Origin: Clarkia xantiana subsp. parviflora
Lineage: Eukaryota; Streptophyta; Magnoliopsida; Myrtales; Onagraceae
Reading direction: 5' to 3'
NCBI GenBank assembly: GCA_036873135.1
Contig: JAPTYO010000001.1
Span: 43,548,774 to 43,612,773, forward strand
DNA length: 64,000 nucleotides
Shown here: piece by piece, positions 25,129-36,371 of the stretch
Position numbering within the stretch: position 1 is the stretch's first letter
Layout of the letters: every line of letters begins with the position of its first letter
Made by a program: the position numbers and the translations under genes
Notes under the pieces: generated by a model
What the model was told of the DNA's origin: nothing
What the model saw: the letters and a program-made list of their open reading frames with translations, nothing else
The model's database searches: none

Positions 25129-25329
25129 GGTCTGAGCCTTCCGCGAGGAAGGTGCTGTTCTTCTTCGCTCTGGTGTAGATGAGCTCGCCGAGCCTCGAAG
25201 AGTAGAGACATAGTACTGGCAGAGTGCTGCATTTAAGGTGACGATGCTAGCGTTAGCTATACTGAGGAGCTATTATGGGGAAGAGACAGATCGATTACAG
25301 ACGTCGAGCTAAGCTCTCTCTTAGCGTGA

Positions 25330-26280
25330 GTCGGCGATGAAGATGATGCAATTTTTCTTCTTTTTTCAATTATGGCGGAGAGATGGAATTTGCAGATATT
25401 TTGACTTTTGCTTTCTTTTGCAAATTTGCAGTTTCTTTTTTTTTTTTGTCAGCACCTTCAGTTGTTTTTTCTGGGTGCAATTTTCTTCATTTGTTGAGAG
25501 TATCCAAACCATAGTAAGATGACATAGAGTTCGAGCTTCATACTAAAATCTTTATAATCAACATTTTACATTTTATACGTAGTATGGTTAAACGCTTCAT
25601 TCTTTAATCGATGTTAGAGTTTGAATTCCGTTTAATAACTATAAAAATAAAAAAATATTCATGGTCAACATCTTATCTTTAATTTTTTTTAATGATGTAT
25701 CATATTTTAAAATGTTGGTAAATAGTATCAAACAGTAAAAAAATGATTTTGCCCCTTTTCTTATAGCCACTAAAAATGTTTATTTTTCTATACACAAATA
25801 GAGAATAATTTGGTAATTTTCAGACTAATTTAAATATTTCTAATTTTGTACGAATTATATAATTTTGCCAGTTTGTAATGAATGTTTACAATTTTTTCTT
25901 AATTTTCAGAATTTAATTAATTTTAAAATGTAATTAACTATAACTTCAAATTATTTTTTATGTGTCGGTTTGAGAATAATAAGAAAGGTAATTCAAAATC
26001 TTATTTTCAGACAAATAGCTATCACACAATGACCAAAGTTTACAACATACCAAATAATCTCCATCTGTACACACATTTGCATAACAAAAACCTAGAACAC
26101 TGCTGCCTTATCACAAATGAAAATCAGGATGTTTAACAAAACTACATCAGTTTACTACAATAGAATGGACTTTAATTACATAAACTGTCTCATATCCTCA
26201 TCAACAATAATCACACAACAATCAAATCAAACTCAGTAACAAATCAAACCCTTCTTCATTCTAATCAACCTTATCAGAAA
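25330..26280. other. AT-rich intergenic DNA
   Basis: No gene is seen. It includes T-rich runs (25355-25450). The 3' part (from about 26000) is probably the 3' UTR of the receptor-like kinase on the minus strand. Confidence 0.4.
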
Positions 26281-26314
26281 CCTTCTTCTACTTACTTACT
26301 TACTTACTTACTTA

Positions 26315-28970
26315 CTAGATAGCCTGTGATGAAGACCCGGCATTATCCGAATCAGCCGGCCGAACATCTTCAATCATCTTCACAATCTCTTCCATCGATG
26401 GCCTCGAGTCAGGCGTTCGGGAAACACAAGCCAACGCGATCTTCAACATCTCGACCAACTCCTCTTCGATATTCCTATCCTTGAGAAGCTCCTCATCGAA
26501 CACCTCAGCAGTCCACTCCTCCCGAACCACGGACTGGACCCACTTTGGGAGATCAAACACGTCGTCTCGCCTGGGAGACTGCACTGGCGATTTCCCGGTC
26601 AACATTTCAAGCAAGAGGACCCCGAAGCTGTAGATGTCGGACTTTTGGGATGGTTTTTGGGTTTTTATTACCTCGGGGGCACGGTACCCCGAGTGTCTTG
26701 GTGGGACCGCGTGGGACCGGATCATGGGGCTTAAACCGAACTCCGAGATGCAACCTTGGAGGTCTTGTGTGAGGAGGACATTGGAGGACTTGATGTTGCC
26801 ATGGATGAACTTTCCACCTCCTGATGCATGGATATGAGCAACTCCTTTCGATACTCCGAGGGCTATCTTTACTCTTGATCCCCAGTCTAATGGAGTTCCT
26901 CTGTTTTCTGCAAATTAGCATCAACAACAAGTATACTTTATTGTACAACTTAATTTTGGGTTCTATTTCTATTGCAACGTTGAATAAATGGGTGGAAATC
27001 ATAGTGTATTATTTCCAGATTGTAGTATCAGAGTGTGTTTTCGAGTTTATGAAAATGTTGGCTAAGATGTTGTCATGAAGATTAAGGCTTCATGAACAAA
27101 ATGGGGAAAATTATCACTTTCCTACCTAATATTTGGATAATTTGTAAGGTTAAGAACCTAAAAACAATCTCAACTATAAGTCATTTTGCCAATCCCCGTC
27201 TCAGGTTTAACATATGGATATTTAGTGTCTCAACTGTTAAATTTGTTGATTTACATATTTTTCTCTTTAAATTGACGAAACAAAAACATGTTTTTTAAGC
27301 ATTTAATAACCCTAAACCAAGAGAAACAAAGTTAATACTTGGAAAAGTGAAAAACATGTTTTTATTGCTTAAAACGTCAATTTTAACGACAAAATCGGTC
27401 GATAAAGTGGAAAACAACAAAAGTTGGGACACCAAATATCATCATTTTAAATATGGAATATCGATTAGCAACATGATTTATAGTTGAAACTGTTTTTAGA
27501 TTTTAACCCAGAAAATCATCACTTTGCCACCTAAGAGTTGGATCATTTGTCTACTAAAAAATGAAATTTAAGGAGGAAACTCAAAATGCTCCAAATTCCA
27601 GAGGAAAGGTAACAATTTTCCCTAGTTTAGCAATTAATTTGCAACCAAGCTGCTAAATTCAGTAGCAAATCTGATAAAGCAAAAGTATGGATTCATAACT
27701 TACCATGCAACAACAAGGAGAAGCTGCCTGCTGCAATGTAATCATAGATGAGGAGCTTTTCATCCTTGGAGTAATAATAAGCTCGAAGAGGAATAACATT
27801 CGAATGCTGCCCGATTTTCCGAACATTTTCCATTTGCTGCTCGAAATCTCTCTTCTCCACAACCAATTCTTTCAGCCTCTTAACAACCACGGTTGTTCCA
27901 TCCTCTAACACCGCCTTATACGTAGTACCACAAGTTCCCTTGCCAAGAACTTCAGCAGAAGCTTTAAGCAGATCTTCAAGATCAAAACTGTGCGAACAGC
28001 CTTCGAAATAAACCAACTTGTTCTTCTCTGCTGACTGGACCCCACTTCCGAACTCCTCGGATTTCTCAGTCCTCTCGCCTTTTGATTTACTCGAGGGACT
28101 GTCTTTCCTGTTTTTCCTTTTCAAGCAGCAAATTATAAGAATTGCTAGGAAAAGTAACAGTAGTATAATCCCACCAGCTCCGATCGCAATAATAATCCAG
28201 ATACTCAGTTTCTTCTTGGCGGTTTTTCGGGTCGGGGTTGGTGGTGGTATGGAAGGAGAAGGTGATGGGCTTAATGAAGCACATTGCTTTAAAGGTGCAC
28301 CACAAAGCAAAGTGTTTCCTTCAAAAGAAGAAGCTGCAAATCTGTGGAGAGATACAGGGATCGACCCGTTCAAATGGTTGTAGCTCAGGTTCAAGTGAAT
28401 CAACCTAGAGCTGTTAAAATCAGGAATTGACCCGGAAAGAGAATTGTTCTGAAGGTTTAAAAGGGTAAGATGGGTTAAATTCTGAAAGGAAGATGGGATG
28501 CTGCCATTAAAAGAATTCAATGAGAGGTCAATTGCAGAAAGCTTAGGTGAGAGTGACAAAAAGGGAATTTCACCAGAAAAGTTGTTGTTTTGAAGGAAGA
28601 TGTTATGGAGATTAGGGAGGGAGAGAATGTCTGATGGGAGAGTTCCACCTAGACGGTTCGATCTGAGGCTAAGTGTTATGAGAGCATCGAGCCTACCGAG
28701 TGTATTGGGTGGGATCGGACCAATTAGCCCTTTTCCAGGGATCCGAACCGCGATTACTCGAGAGCCGTCAATGTTGCAGATGATTCCAGCCCAGGAAGTG
28801 CATACAGTTGAAGATTCAGTCCAATTGAGCTTCCAACTGTGAGGGACAGCATTTGCAAAATCAAGAAGGGCTTGTTTATCTGAGTCTAGATCACCATTTG
28901 TATGGGGAAGGATGAAGAGGAAGAGAAACAACGCCGATACTGTGAGGCGCCGATTCATGGGGTTGTTCAT
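26315..28970 (-). CDS. LRR receptor-like pseudokinase, subfamily III
   Basis: Plasma-membrane LRR receptor-like protein of the 'probable inactive receptor kinase' type. Two exons: 27704-28970 and 26315-26907; 1860 nt, 619 residues. Order: signal peptide (about 1-26), LRRNT with a paired-cysteine motif ([11 protein letters not shown]), five or so LRRs to about residue 215, a Ser/Pro-rich linker ([17 protein letters not shown]), one transmembrane helix (about 265-290), then the kinase fold. The glycine loop is [11 protein letters not shown] and the VVVKRL lysine is kept, but the HRD site reads [10 protein letters not shown] and DFG reads SEFG, so phosphotransfer is unlikely; it probably signals as a scaffold or co-receptor. 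The single intron at the LLLH(G/E) codon is the conserved subfamily III position. An (ACTT)n run at 26290-26316 overlaps the stop codon. An acceptor near 29010 and a donor at 30191 indicate a long leader intron. Confidence 0.94.
27104..27622. mobile_element. Foldback elements in the receptor-kinase intron
   Basis: The only coding intron (26908-27703) is mostly transposon. An outer inverted pair (GGGAAAATTATCACTTTCC near 27104 and GGAAAGGTAACAATTTTCCC ending at 27622) encloses a family A unit (about 27148-27509) whose tips are GGTTAAGAACCTAAAAAC and GTTTTTAGATTTTAACCC. A 40-bp direct repeat (27105-27145 and 27510-27549, about 75% alike) flanks the inner unit. No exact target duplication is left. 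It does not touch the splice sites. Confidence 0.65.
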
Positions 28971-29009
28971 GGCAAGAGTCTCTACTGGAAGCAATGCCTT
29001 TTCTTGCCC

Positions 29010-31070
29010 TGTAAGTAACAAAAGGTTCAATGATGTTAACTTCTAACTCTCTATAGTAGTAAGTGAAAATTAATTGCAACTTAAAGTGATGTTTCATTTC
29101 CCAACCACATAGAAAGTATCCAAAGCAAAAGGATGAAGCATTGGACTCCTCTAATTAAAGAGAAAGTAAAAGCATGCACTAATATCACATTGTCTTGTGT
29201 GGTGAATGTTCTTCTTAAAGCTTAAACGAATCCTACAAACTGTGAAACTTAGAGTCAAATCTCATACAAAAGTTTAAAAAAAAAAAAAAAAAAATTGCCT
29301 TTTTAGGAAATTACGATCGAGTTAGATGTCAAGAGTTTCCGAAAATGGAAAATACTTTTTTTTAGTTAAAAAAATTATATTTGATAGCATTACTAAGAGA
29401 ATTTTACTTTTCTAGTAGTGAAATCTAGAAGGGAAAAACACAAAGTAGAACACAGAAAGGAAAAGGTAGAAAAGTAATGCTGACTCATTAAAACAATTCT
29501 TTTCTTCAGGTGAACTTGATTATAGTAGCTGACTAGACAACAGTTAACTAGAAACTTCTGCGGCCCACCCTAAAAGAAGGGTAGCAACTCCTAGCAGCAA
29601 CAAAGAATTGAATCTTCGAAAGCACTAAGGTTCTTTGTCTCCTCAAGGCATTTGAAGTATCAACTTATTTGTTTCTCTAGGGTGTCTTAGGTGTCGGTTC
29701 TTAGAATAATTTCCAGTTGCATCGGGTTAATGTATAAATAGAAAGTGTTGACTATAAATATTTTTTCATTCACATGACTCGAACACGAGAACTGTAGTTA
29801 AGTGTTGAACGTGAATATTTTTTCAATCACAGGACACAAATACAAGAATTCTAATTAAGAGATGAAGCACTGAAATCGGAACTAGTATTTACTTAGTTTG
29901 GTACTATCATCTTAAGGTTTTGAAGTTATAATGCAAATATCAGTCAATTTGCAGGAACAGTAAGCTACAACATGAGCCTCTATTATTCTGCTAGCCTAAT
30001 CATCAATCTAAGACTAGGGCAAGCTCATGAATTGTACCACGAATTGTATCCATTTGTTTCCAGCACAAAGAGACAGAACCATCCAGATCCCAGTAACGAA
30101 GAAGATAATGACAGTACAAAGAAACATGCAGTCAACGTTTATTCATGATCTAAACAGTGTAATTTCAACAGTAGACGGAAATCTACTTACCTTGACAGTA
30201 GCAGAATCGAAGAACAGAAGACCCATTTTCATGGATTCCCAATCTTGACTATCTTCCAAGCCCAGACGCCCATTCGCTGCCAAAACTGAGAAATTCGAGA
30301 AAATTCAACAAATCGCCGACGAATTTCACTGCATTTCCTTACAATTACGCGAAATCGAAAGGCATGGCTTACGTATTGTACGAAATTGCGGAAGTATTAA
30401 CACAGTAGCAGTACGTAATCGAGCGAGGAGAGAGATAAAAACCTCGAAATCTCGAATCAGTAGCAATGTAGCAATCGTATGAACTCCGGGGAAGCACTGA
30501 CGAGCTAAGAGATAGATCACTTCAAGAGGTTGCAGAAGGTGGCTTATAGATTTAGCGCGGTATCGTCTTTTGCAACGGCACGATACCTTCAACAACACAC
30601 TTGAGCAACAATGGAGGAGCTCTTTTACTTAGCTTTAAGAATCTGAAGATCCCAAAAAGCAGATAACGCCTTTTTCTTCTTCTCAACGACTGGATTAGAT
30701 CGAGGAAGCCATGGATGTCAAGAATGTGGGTCTTCTCATTGAAGAGAACGATAATGTGGATTCATCATGAGAAAACGCAGATCTCCATAACTTCTTCTTC
30801 TCACTACTCACAACTGTGAGCAATTAATTCGAGGAGCAAAAGATGGAAACGGAAGGAACCCACATTTTTGCTGCTACCACTTCTTCTACTTCTTCCCCAC
30901 ACTGCTCTGCTACTGGCCCTTTGTTTATGCGGTGGGTGGGTTGTCCAAAATCAAACCAGAGCAGACCAAAACAAAGTGAAAATTTGCACCTTCCTCGTTT
31001 GTTGACGCAAGAGGGTAAAAAAAGTTACTTTTTGAGATAAAGAAGAGACATAATTTGCCAAAATTACATG
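29010..31070 (-). other. Probable 5' leader and promoter of the receptor-like pseudokinase
   Basis: A minus-strand donor (GTCAAG/GTAAGT at about 30191) and an acceptor before the start codon (CTTACAG/GGCAAG near 29010) suggest a leader exon in roughly 30190-30650 and a leader intron of about 1.2 kb. No protein-coding gene of its own is seen; the short frames at 30326-30598 and 30843-31040 lack any recognisable domain. Confidence 0.45.
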
Positions 31071-31079
31071 CATTTTGAC

Positions 31080-32060
31080 TTTTTTCTACGGGTGTCAGGT
31101 TCCTCAAATTTTTTACTGTAATTATTTTATAATAATATCTTTGTATTAATTAAATTTTAGACATTACAAACAGTTGAAGATAGTGTAAAAAAAAATTGAA
31201 GAAATTTGGAGAAGATGGTTGGACAAAATGGATAGACTTTTGGTTGACTGAAAGAGGAAATTATGCTATTATATAGAGTAAGTAAAATATTATTTAGTTA
31301 GGACAAATTTAGCAATATATTTGTTTTAGTAAAGATAGATAGGGGCCAAGACCTAAAGAGAAAGGTGATATTGACCTTCGGCCAATAGTTAATTGCTTCT
31401 CCTTAATAATTCAAAAAAAAAATTATATAGTGAGATTGCTTCTCCAAGTAATACTTTTCCATTTTCAGTAAGAAAAAAATATTATTTTCCAAAAGAACAA
31501 TATTTTGAAAACAGGATTTAGGTGTCTATTATCTATATATATAATATATTTTTTGCCAACATATATGAAGAATGATTCTACATTATTTATTTTCATCAGA
31601 AAAGGAATCTACATATTAGGAACGAAGGTAGAGTCTAGTGAGGAGGGGCAATTGCCCCTCCTCAAATTTTTATAATTTGTAATTTTTACACTAAATTTTG
31701 TTATTATTATTATTTTTACCCATTAAAATCTTACGTTTGCCCCTTTTGAATTTTTTTTATACTAGTTATTTGACCCCAATTTAATTTTTGCCCCCTCTCA
31801 ACGGAATTTCTGGCTTCGTCCCTCTATATATATATTGATGAAAAATATTTATTGACTCGGAATAATAAAAGACAAACCGGTTGGTTGTATAATTTTTATT
31901 TTATGATATGAAAATGCTTTACTCAGTTATTGTGAAAGCTTCTCATGTTCTGAAGAAAGTAATGATTTCTTTAATTAATTGCATATGCTACACTGTCTTC
32001 CTTGTACTATCTACGTGTCCCTTCCCATGAGCTGTATTGTTCCTTTGAGTTTGGTCCGAG
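31080..32060. other. AT-rich intergenic DNA with a decayed repeat
   Basis: No gene is recognised. The block 31630-31830 (GAGGGGCAATTGCCCCTCC palindrome followed by several TTGCCCC blocks) looks like the end of an unidentified dispersed transposon; I cannot classify it or set its borders. Confidence 0.4.
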
Positions 32061-32069
32061 TCTCTGACC

Positions 32070-32380
32070 CAGTGTTATCAGGACCGGACCGGCCATCGGA
32101 CCGGCAAGGCCACCGGTTCGCCGGTCCGAACCCGGTTCAGTTACATAGTGGTTCTTCACTAAAACCGGCCGGTTCGCTTTTAAACCGGCCGGTTCTCTTT
32201 AAAAATAGACCGGTTCACTAATATAAATTACTAACTCGTTAAAAAACCGGCCAGTTCGATATAAAACCGCTATCGAACCGGGTTCAGTAGCATTGTCCGG
32301 AAATGACTGAATCGGACCGGGAGGACCTCCGGTTCCGGTTCGAACCCGGTTAGACCGCCGGTCCGGTTCTGATAACATTG
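32070..32380. mobile_element. hAT-like miniature element (311 bp)
   Basis: CTCTGACC is duplicated exactly at 32062-32069 and 32381-32388. The termini CAGTGTTATCAG and the complement CAATGTTATCAG are inverted. Arms of ACCGGACCGG and AACCGGCCGG blocks are self-complementary across the whole element, so a transcript would fold into a long hairpin. No coding capacity. Confidence 0.88.
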
Positions 32381-32974
32381 CTCTGACCATACAATTGGAA
32401 GAATTTTGTTTTATCAGTTATACTTGACTTAATAAAACAATAATGAGCAATTTCAAAATTGTAACTTGTCATATAATATTATAAATTAGTTAAAATTAAA
32501 GTATTCATGAAGCATCGGAATATTGTTTAATAAAAAATAAATAAAATAGTTAAACGTACCGTTCATACCACTTCTTTGATCGAAATTGACTTTTCATACC
32601 ACTTCAATTTTTTTGTATACTTTTGGTACTAATCTTTTGCACTTTGTATACTTTTCATACATCCGTTAAATTTCCGTCCAAAATAGTCGTTAGTTAGTCA
32701 CGTGCACGGCACGTGACCTTTAAAAAAAAACTTACATGAATTGACGGAATTGCCCTTACCTTCACCATTGATAGAGCTAGAGAGAGGAACCTCCGGCGCA
32801 ACTAATGCTAATTTGCAAGCTATCATACCACCTAGGTCCAATTTCAACAAAACAACATAACAAAAGCTCAGATTCATCCAATTTCATTAAAATATGGAAG
32901 AACAATTATGCATAAAAGCAAGACTAACCCACTGAATGACCAAAAGCGTGGGCTTGTTCACATCCGAGGTGATC

Positions 32975-33062
32975 CATGCTGGGGATGGAGGAATTAGAGG
33001 AAGATGGAAGCTAACGAGTATGAAGATCGACGGAATTAAAGGAAGATGGAAGCTAACGAGTA
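32975..33062. repeat. Short tandem duplication inside the captured segment
   Basis: A block containing GGAAGATGGAAGCTAACGAG followed by TATGAAGATC occurs twice head to tail, and the flanking TGCTGGGGATGGAG also occurs on both sides. It lies at the end of the hydrolase homology and probably arose after capture. Confidence 0.8.
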
Positions 33063-33247
33063 TGAAGATCTCTTGCTGGGGATGGAGCTCCGACCCATGC
33101 CCCGATTATCAAACGCACAGACCTTGATTCCGTCACTGAAGCCTTGACTAACCACCGGAGCAGCAGTCGATTCTTCGTCGTTGGGAAGGTCGGAGCTTGT
33201 TAATCCTCTAATATGCTGAGCCCAGTCGTTGTGGGTCATCACTAATC
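33050..33247 (-). pseudogene. Alpha/beta-hydrolase exon fragment captured by a transposon
   Basis: The minus-strand frame reads THNDWAQHIRGLTSSDLPNDE and GIKVCAFDNRGMGRSSIPSK, the oxyanion/strand region before the nucleophile elbow in a plant alpha/beta-hydrolase family (family motif VCAFDNRGxGRSS.P). It begins immediately after a sequence that looks like a splice acceptor (TGTAAGTAG/GATTAG at 33248), so part of an intron was copied too and the capture was from genomic DNA. The nucleophile serine, acid and histidine regions are absent; no function as an enzyme is possible. Confidence 0.75.
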
Positions 33248-33579
33248 CTACTTACAGCCAAGAATATAGATCAATAAAGGCCCATATCGAGTTTGTGAAA
33301 GTGAAATTGAATCACGGTGGTTCTTCTCTCTCTCAGTGATGAAGATAAGGGCAAACCTGTCAATTTAGGTAAGTTTTTTTTTAAGGTCACGTGCAGTGTA
33401 CGTAACCAATTAACGGCTGATTTGGATGGAAAATTAACATATGTATGAAAATGATACAAAGTGTAAAAGGTTGGTACCAAAAGTAATAAAAATAAAAAAT
33501 AAAAAGTGGTATGAAAAACTAATTTTGGTAAAAAAAAAAAAAAGTGGTATGAAAGGTACATTTAACCCAAAATAAAATT

Positions 33580-34050
33580 ATATTATATTAGCTGCTGAAA
33601 AGATTTATAATTTTCTTGAACTTCTTTTTTAAGACTACTAGTCTATAAAATAAAAACAAATAGTTTTGGGATTGTTAAAATGGTTAGTTTTCTTTTTTGC
33701 CACAGTAAAATGGTTAGTTGGAAAAAGATATTTAACTAAATTTTACCAAAAATAAGTCGGTGAAATACTATTTGTCTTGATAAAATAATCATCCGTTGCA
33801 AATGCGTTACACAGTTCTTGACAAAAAGAAAAACTTTACATAGTTTAAAATGCATTAGATACATGATAATAAGCACATAAGTAATAGACGACAATAATTG
33901 CCGCACAAAATACGTTTGCATATCCTCTAGTACCTGTTATTAAATCGAGTCCATGCACATGCACGATGCACTGTTTACGTGATCAGGCCCGTCATTCTCC
34001 GGAGGTATTGTGGATAATGATTAAGACATGGAAATTAAATAATGGTGAAA
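33580..34050. other. Intergenic, nothing recognised
   Basis: AT-rich, with no gene or element borders visible. Confidence 0.4.
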
Positions 34051-34402
34051 GGAGTGACGGCAAATCTCTGGTCCGGCTGTAGCAGCTCATTGTAGTGGTT
34101 GGTCTCAATCGCATGCGGAATTCAGTTCGGGTGGACCCTACAGCTTTCACTTCTCACCTTTTACGTACAGTAATTCGGTGTCCTCTTTGCGGCGGCGGCC
34201 TCCTTCATCTGGATCTGCGGGCCCATCTCCGGCCTTATCCTGCAACCAATTGTCGCCACTTCAGTGACCACTGCAAATCCAGGTTCGGCCGCCGCTGGAA
34301 CTACATAATCTATGGAGCAGGGTTGGTCATCATCGCTGTGATTCTGATCGGCTTCGCTACCGACATTGGCCATTTATTCGACGACAGACTCTACAAGGAA
34401 AC
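34051..34402 (+). pseudogene. Sucrose transporter fragment, inverted copy 1
   Basis: Plus-strand copy of the first transmembrane region of a SUT/SUC sucrose-proton symporter. The readable parts are FIWICGPIS (about 34208) and HFSDHCKSRFGRRWNYIIYGAG then ILIGFATDIGHLF (34258-34380), matching the family's SDxCTSRFGRRRP loop. Indels shift the frame at least twice between 34090 and 34260, and a TAG interrupts the beginning. It pairs with the minus-strand copy downstream. Confidence 0.85.
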
Positions 34403-34479
34403 AACAGGCCCTGGAAGGCAACAAAGATTATTTATTACTGGGTAATATACTAATGTGGAAAAAACGGTGGTGCGTGACT

Positions 34480-34880
34480 TGTACTAACCGAAAAGAACCC
34501 AATTATGAAAATAGCGATGGCCCATGGCTTCATCTCCTTGTAGAGTCTGTCGCCGAATAGATGGCCAATGTCGGTGGAGAAGCCGATCAGAATCACGGCG
34601 ATGATGAACAACCCTGCTCCGGAGACTATGTAGGTCTGGCGCCGTCCGAACCTGGATTTGCAGTGGTCACTAAAGTGGCCGACAGTGGGTTGCATGATAA
34701 GGTCGGAGATGGGCCCGCAGATCCAGATAAAGGAGGTCGCCGCCGTATGGGGGACACCGAGTTGCTGTATGTAAAGGGTGAGAAGTGAATGCTGTACGGC
34801 CCACCCGGACTGAATTCCGCAGGCGATCGAGGCCACCGCGATGAGTTGCCACAGCCGGACGGGGGGTTTGCCGTCACTCC
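34480..34880 (-). pseudogene. Sucrose transporter fragment, inverted copy 2
   Basis: Better preserved than copy 1: an open frame of more than 110 residues from about 34880 reads VRLWQLIAVASIACGIQSGW, then FIWICGPIS, SDHCKSRFGRRQTYI, IGHLFGDRLYKE and AIAIFIIGFF before the homology stops near 34485. This covers roughly transmembrane helices 1-3 of a 12-helix carrier. The usual RRRPF arginines are changed (RRQTY). No start codon of the full gene and no remaining helices are present, so it is a truncated relic, though under-decayed in this frame. Confidence 0.85.
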
Positions 34881-34899
34881 TAATAATCGGATTGTAACT

Positions 34900-35940
34900 G
34901 TGAAATTAGAGGAGATTAGATGTCAGTATATAATGGCTGAAGCTATTCTTGAAAGCGCCGGTTTTTAATGCGGCATCATTTGTATTAATACAATTTAACA
35001 TTACAGAAATGCCCCTACATATATTATGTAGAAAGTTATTGATTAAGGTTATTTTTGTTATTTTCACTTTCCCAGCCAGAGAAGGAAGGGGTTGTTGGTT
35101 TTTCCACGTTCTCCTCTCTTTCCTCTCTCAATATTCATGTTTATAAGATGGTAAGTTGTATAATTCCTACAGCCTTAGTTCTTCATTATTATTTTCTTGA
35201 ATTTGATTGGATTAACTCAGTTTACTTATGAACTATATTTCGTTCAAAATCAATAATTAATATATTGGGTTTGGCGATCGGAGCTTATTAAAGTTGATAG
35301 ATTAATTAAGATATCCAGGTCATATATATCAACCACTGACTGATCATCTGTTTACGATTTTTAACAGTTACAGGAATATTAATTAATTAATAAATAAAAA
35401 GGCTAGCAGTTGACCAACTCTATAGGTTAGGTTAACCTAACCAACCTAATGAATAACCAATCATTGTCCTTTTAGTAAAAAAGTAATAGTAATAATAATA
35501 AGGGGTTTTTTTTTCCAAAAAATAATAAGGGTTAATAGTAACTATGTGCATTTTACGCCCATCGCGCGTTGCGGCGTTGTGACTTATAATTAACAAATAA
35601 ATATTCGATAAAATTTATACGAACTATTTGTAATATATTGAAACGCTATTTTTAAATAAAATATCAGTCTAAAATTTAAAAAAGTAAATGAAAGACTGGA
35701 ACTTTTGAACCATAAAATACAATTGCGCAAATTCACGAATAAATTTTAGATGCTCGTACTGCATGCTACCTTTGGTCGCCGGATCTGTGTCAAGTGTCTG
35801 TTTTTCAATGGATATGACTTCGATGACCACCGGCGATATCTCGCCGGAGATAGAGATGACTCTACCACTGAGACTCTCAGCCGTCCGTACCGCCTGGTAT
35901 CTTCGTTCGCCGGCTCTGCGTCAAGCGTCTGTTAAAAATC
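34900..35940. other. Intergenic DNA
   Basis: No gene is recognised. It contains a perfect 18-bp palindrome (35425-35442, GGTTAGGTTAACCTAACC) and a GC-balanced patch at 35745-35930 with CGCCGG repeats that lacks a recognisable product. Confidence 0.4.
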
Positions 35941-36155
35941 TGCGAAATTTTAATTTCGATTAATTACATACATTCCGAAATTTTAATTGCGATTAATTGC
36001 ATACATTGAATCTTGAACGGTTCGAAATCAGAGAAATTTTAATTGTGGTTAATTGCATATATTGAATCTTGAACGGTCCGAAATTTTAATTGCGATTAAT
36101 TGTATACATTGAATCTTGAATGGTTCGAAATCAGCGAAATTTTAATTGTGATTAA
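35941..36155. repeat. Degenerate tandem repeat
   Basis: About four head-to-tail copies of a 40-60 bp unit built from GAAATTTTAATT, GCGATTAATTGCATACATTG and AATCTTGAACGGTTC blocks. The unit length alternates because a GAAATCAGA segment is present in only some copies. Confidence 0.8.
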
Positions 36156-36328
36156 CTGCAACTTAAAAACCCTCAGCTCTCTAGTGCAATCAATGTTATA
36201 GAGTTAATAACTACAAAACTCTTAGCTCAATTGTCATAAATGCATCAATTAACGTAAAAAAACAAAATCATCATCTCCATATTCACTATATTATTATCTT
36301 TCATTCAGAATTTATAATGTATATAGAA

Positions 36329-36371
36329 GATAATAATAATAATAATAATAATAATAATTATTATTATTATA
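36329..36371. repeat. (AAT)n/(ATT)n microsatellite
   Basis: AAT units run directly into ATT units, so the tract is also a perfect inverted repeat of about 40 bp. Confidence 0.9.

Larger units (their letters stand above)
24396..25300 (-). other. Possible spliced leader of the mannanase or short unknown gene
   Basis: On the minus strand a region ending with donor GAG/GTACTG near 25125 and an acceptor GTGTGACTTAG near 24643 could be joined. In phase this would give a short product combining a frame starting [19 protein letters not shown] and one containing MASHLTDKKGNPNRRLLKEA, ending at 24444, just before the mannanase ATG at 24395. I do not recognise that product. The simpler reading is a spliced 5' leader with upstream frames. 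A cDNA would decide. Confidence 0.3.
32547..33568. mobile_element. Foldback (Mutator-like) element, family E, carrying a captured gene fragment
   Basis: Tips TAGTTAAACGTACC and GGTACATTTAACCC are inverted, with TAAATAAAA (32538-32546) and AAAATAAAA (33569-33577) outside, 8 of 9 matching. The arms (32560-32750 and 33365-33560) are complementary and include CATACCACTT, TTTTGGTACTAA, ACGGAAAT and CACGTGACC blocks. The interior (about 32760-33350) is unlike other elements here and contains a piece of an alpha/beta-hydrolase gene. This is the Pack-MULE arrangement. Confidence 0.8.
34051..34880. repeat. Head-to-head inverted repeat of about 350-bp arms
   Basis: Arm 1 is 34051-34402; arm 2 is 34529-34880, its reverse complement at an estimated 85% identity. 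The spacer is about 126 bp. Both arms start with the same GGAGTGACGGCAAA block at their outer ends and end at the CTCTACAAGGA block at their inner ends. Read-through transcription from either side would give a long hairpin RNA. Confidence 0.88.

Noticed and set aside
28018..28383. 121-residue plus-strand frame
   Set aside because: Antisense to the transmembrane and linker region of the receptor-like pseudokinase.
30843..31040. 65-residue frame with Thr/Ser-rich start
   Set aside because: No homology recognised; lies in the presumed promoter of the receptor-like pseudokinase.
32044..32400. Possible satellite or centromeric repeat from the CCGG-rich pattern
   Set aside because: Exact 8-bp flanking duplications and inverted ends show a single transposon insertion.
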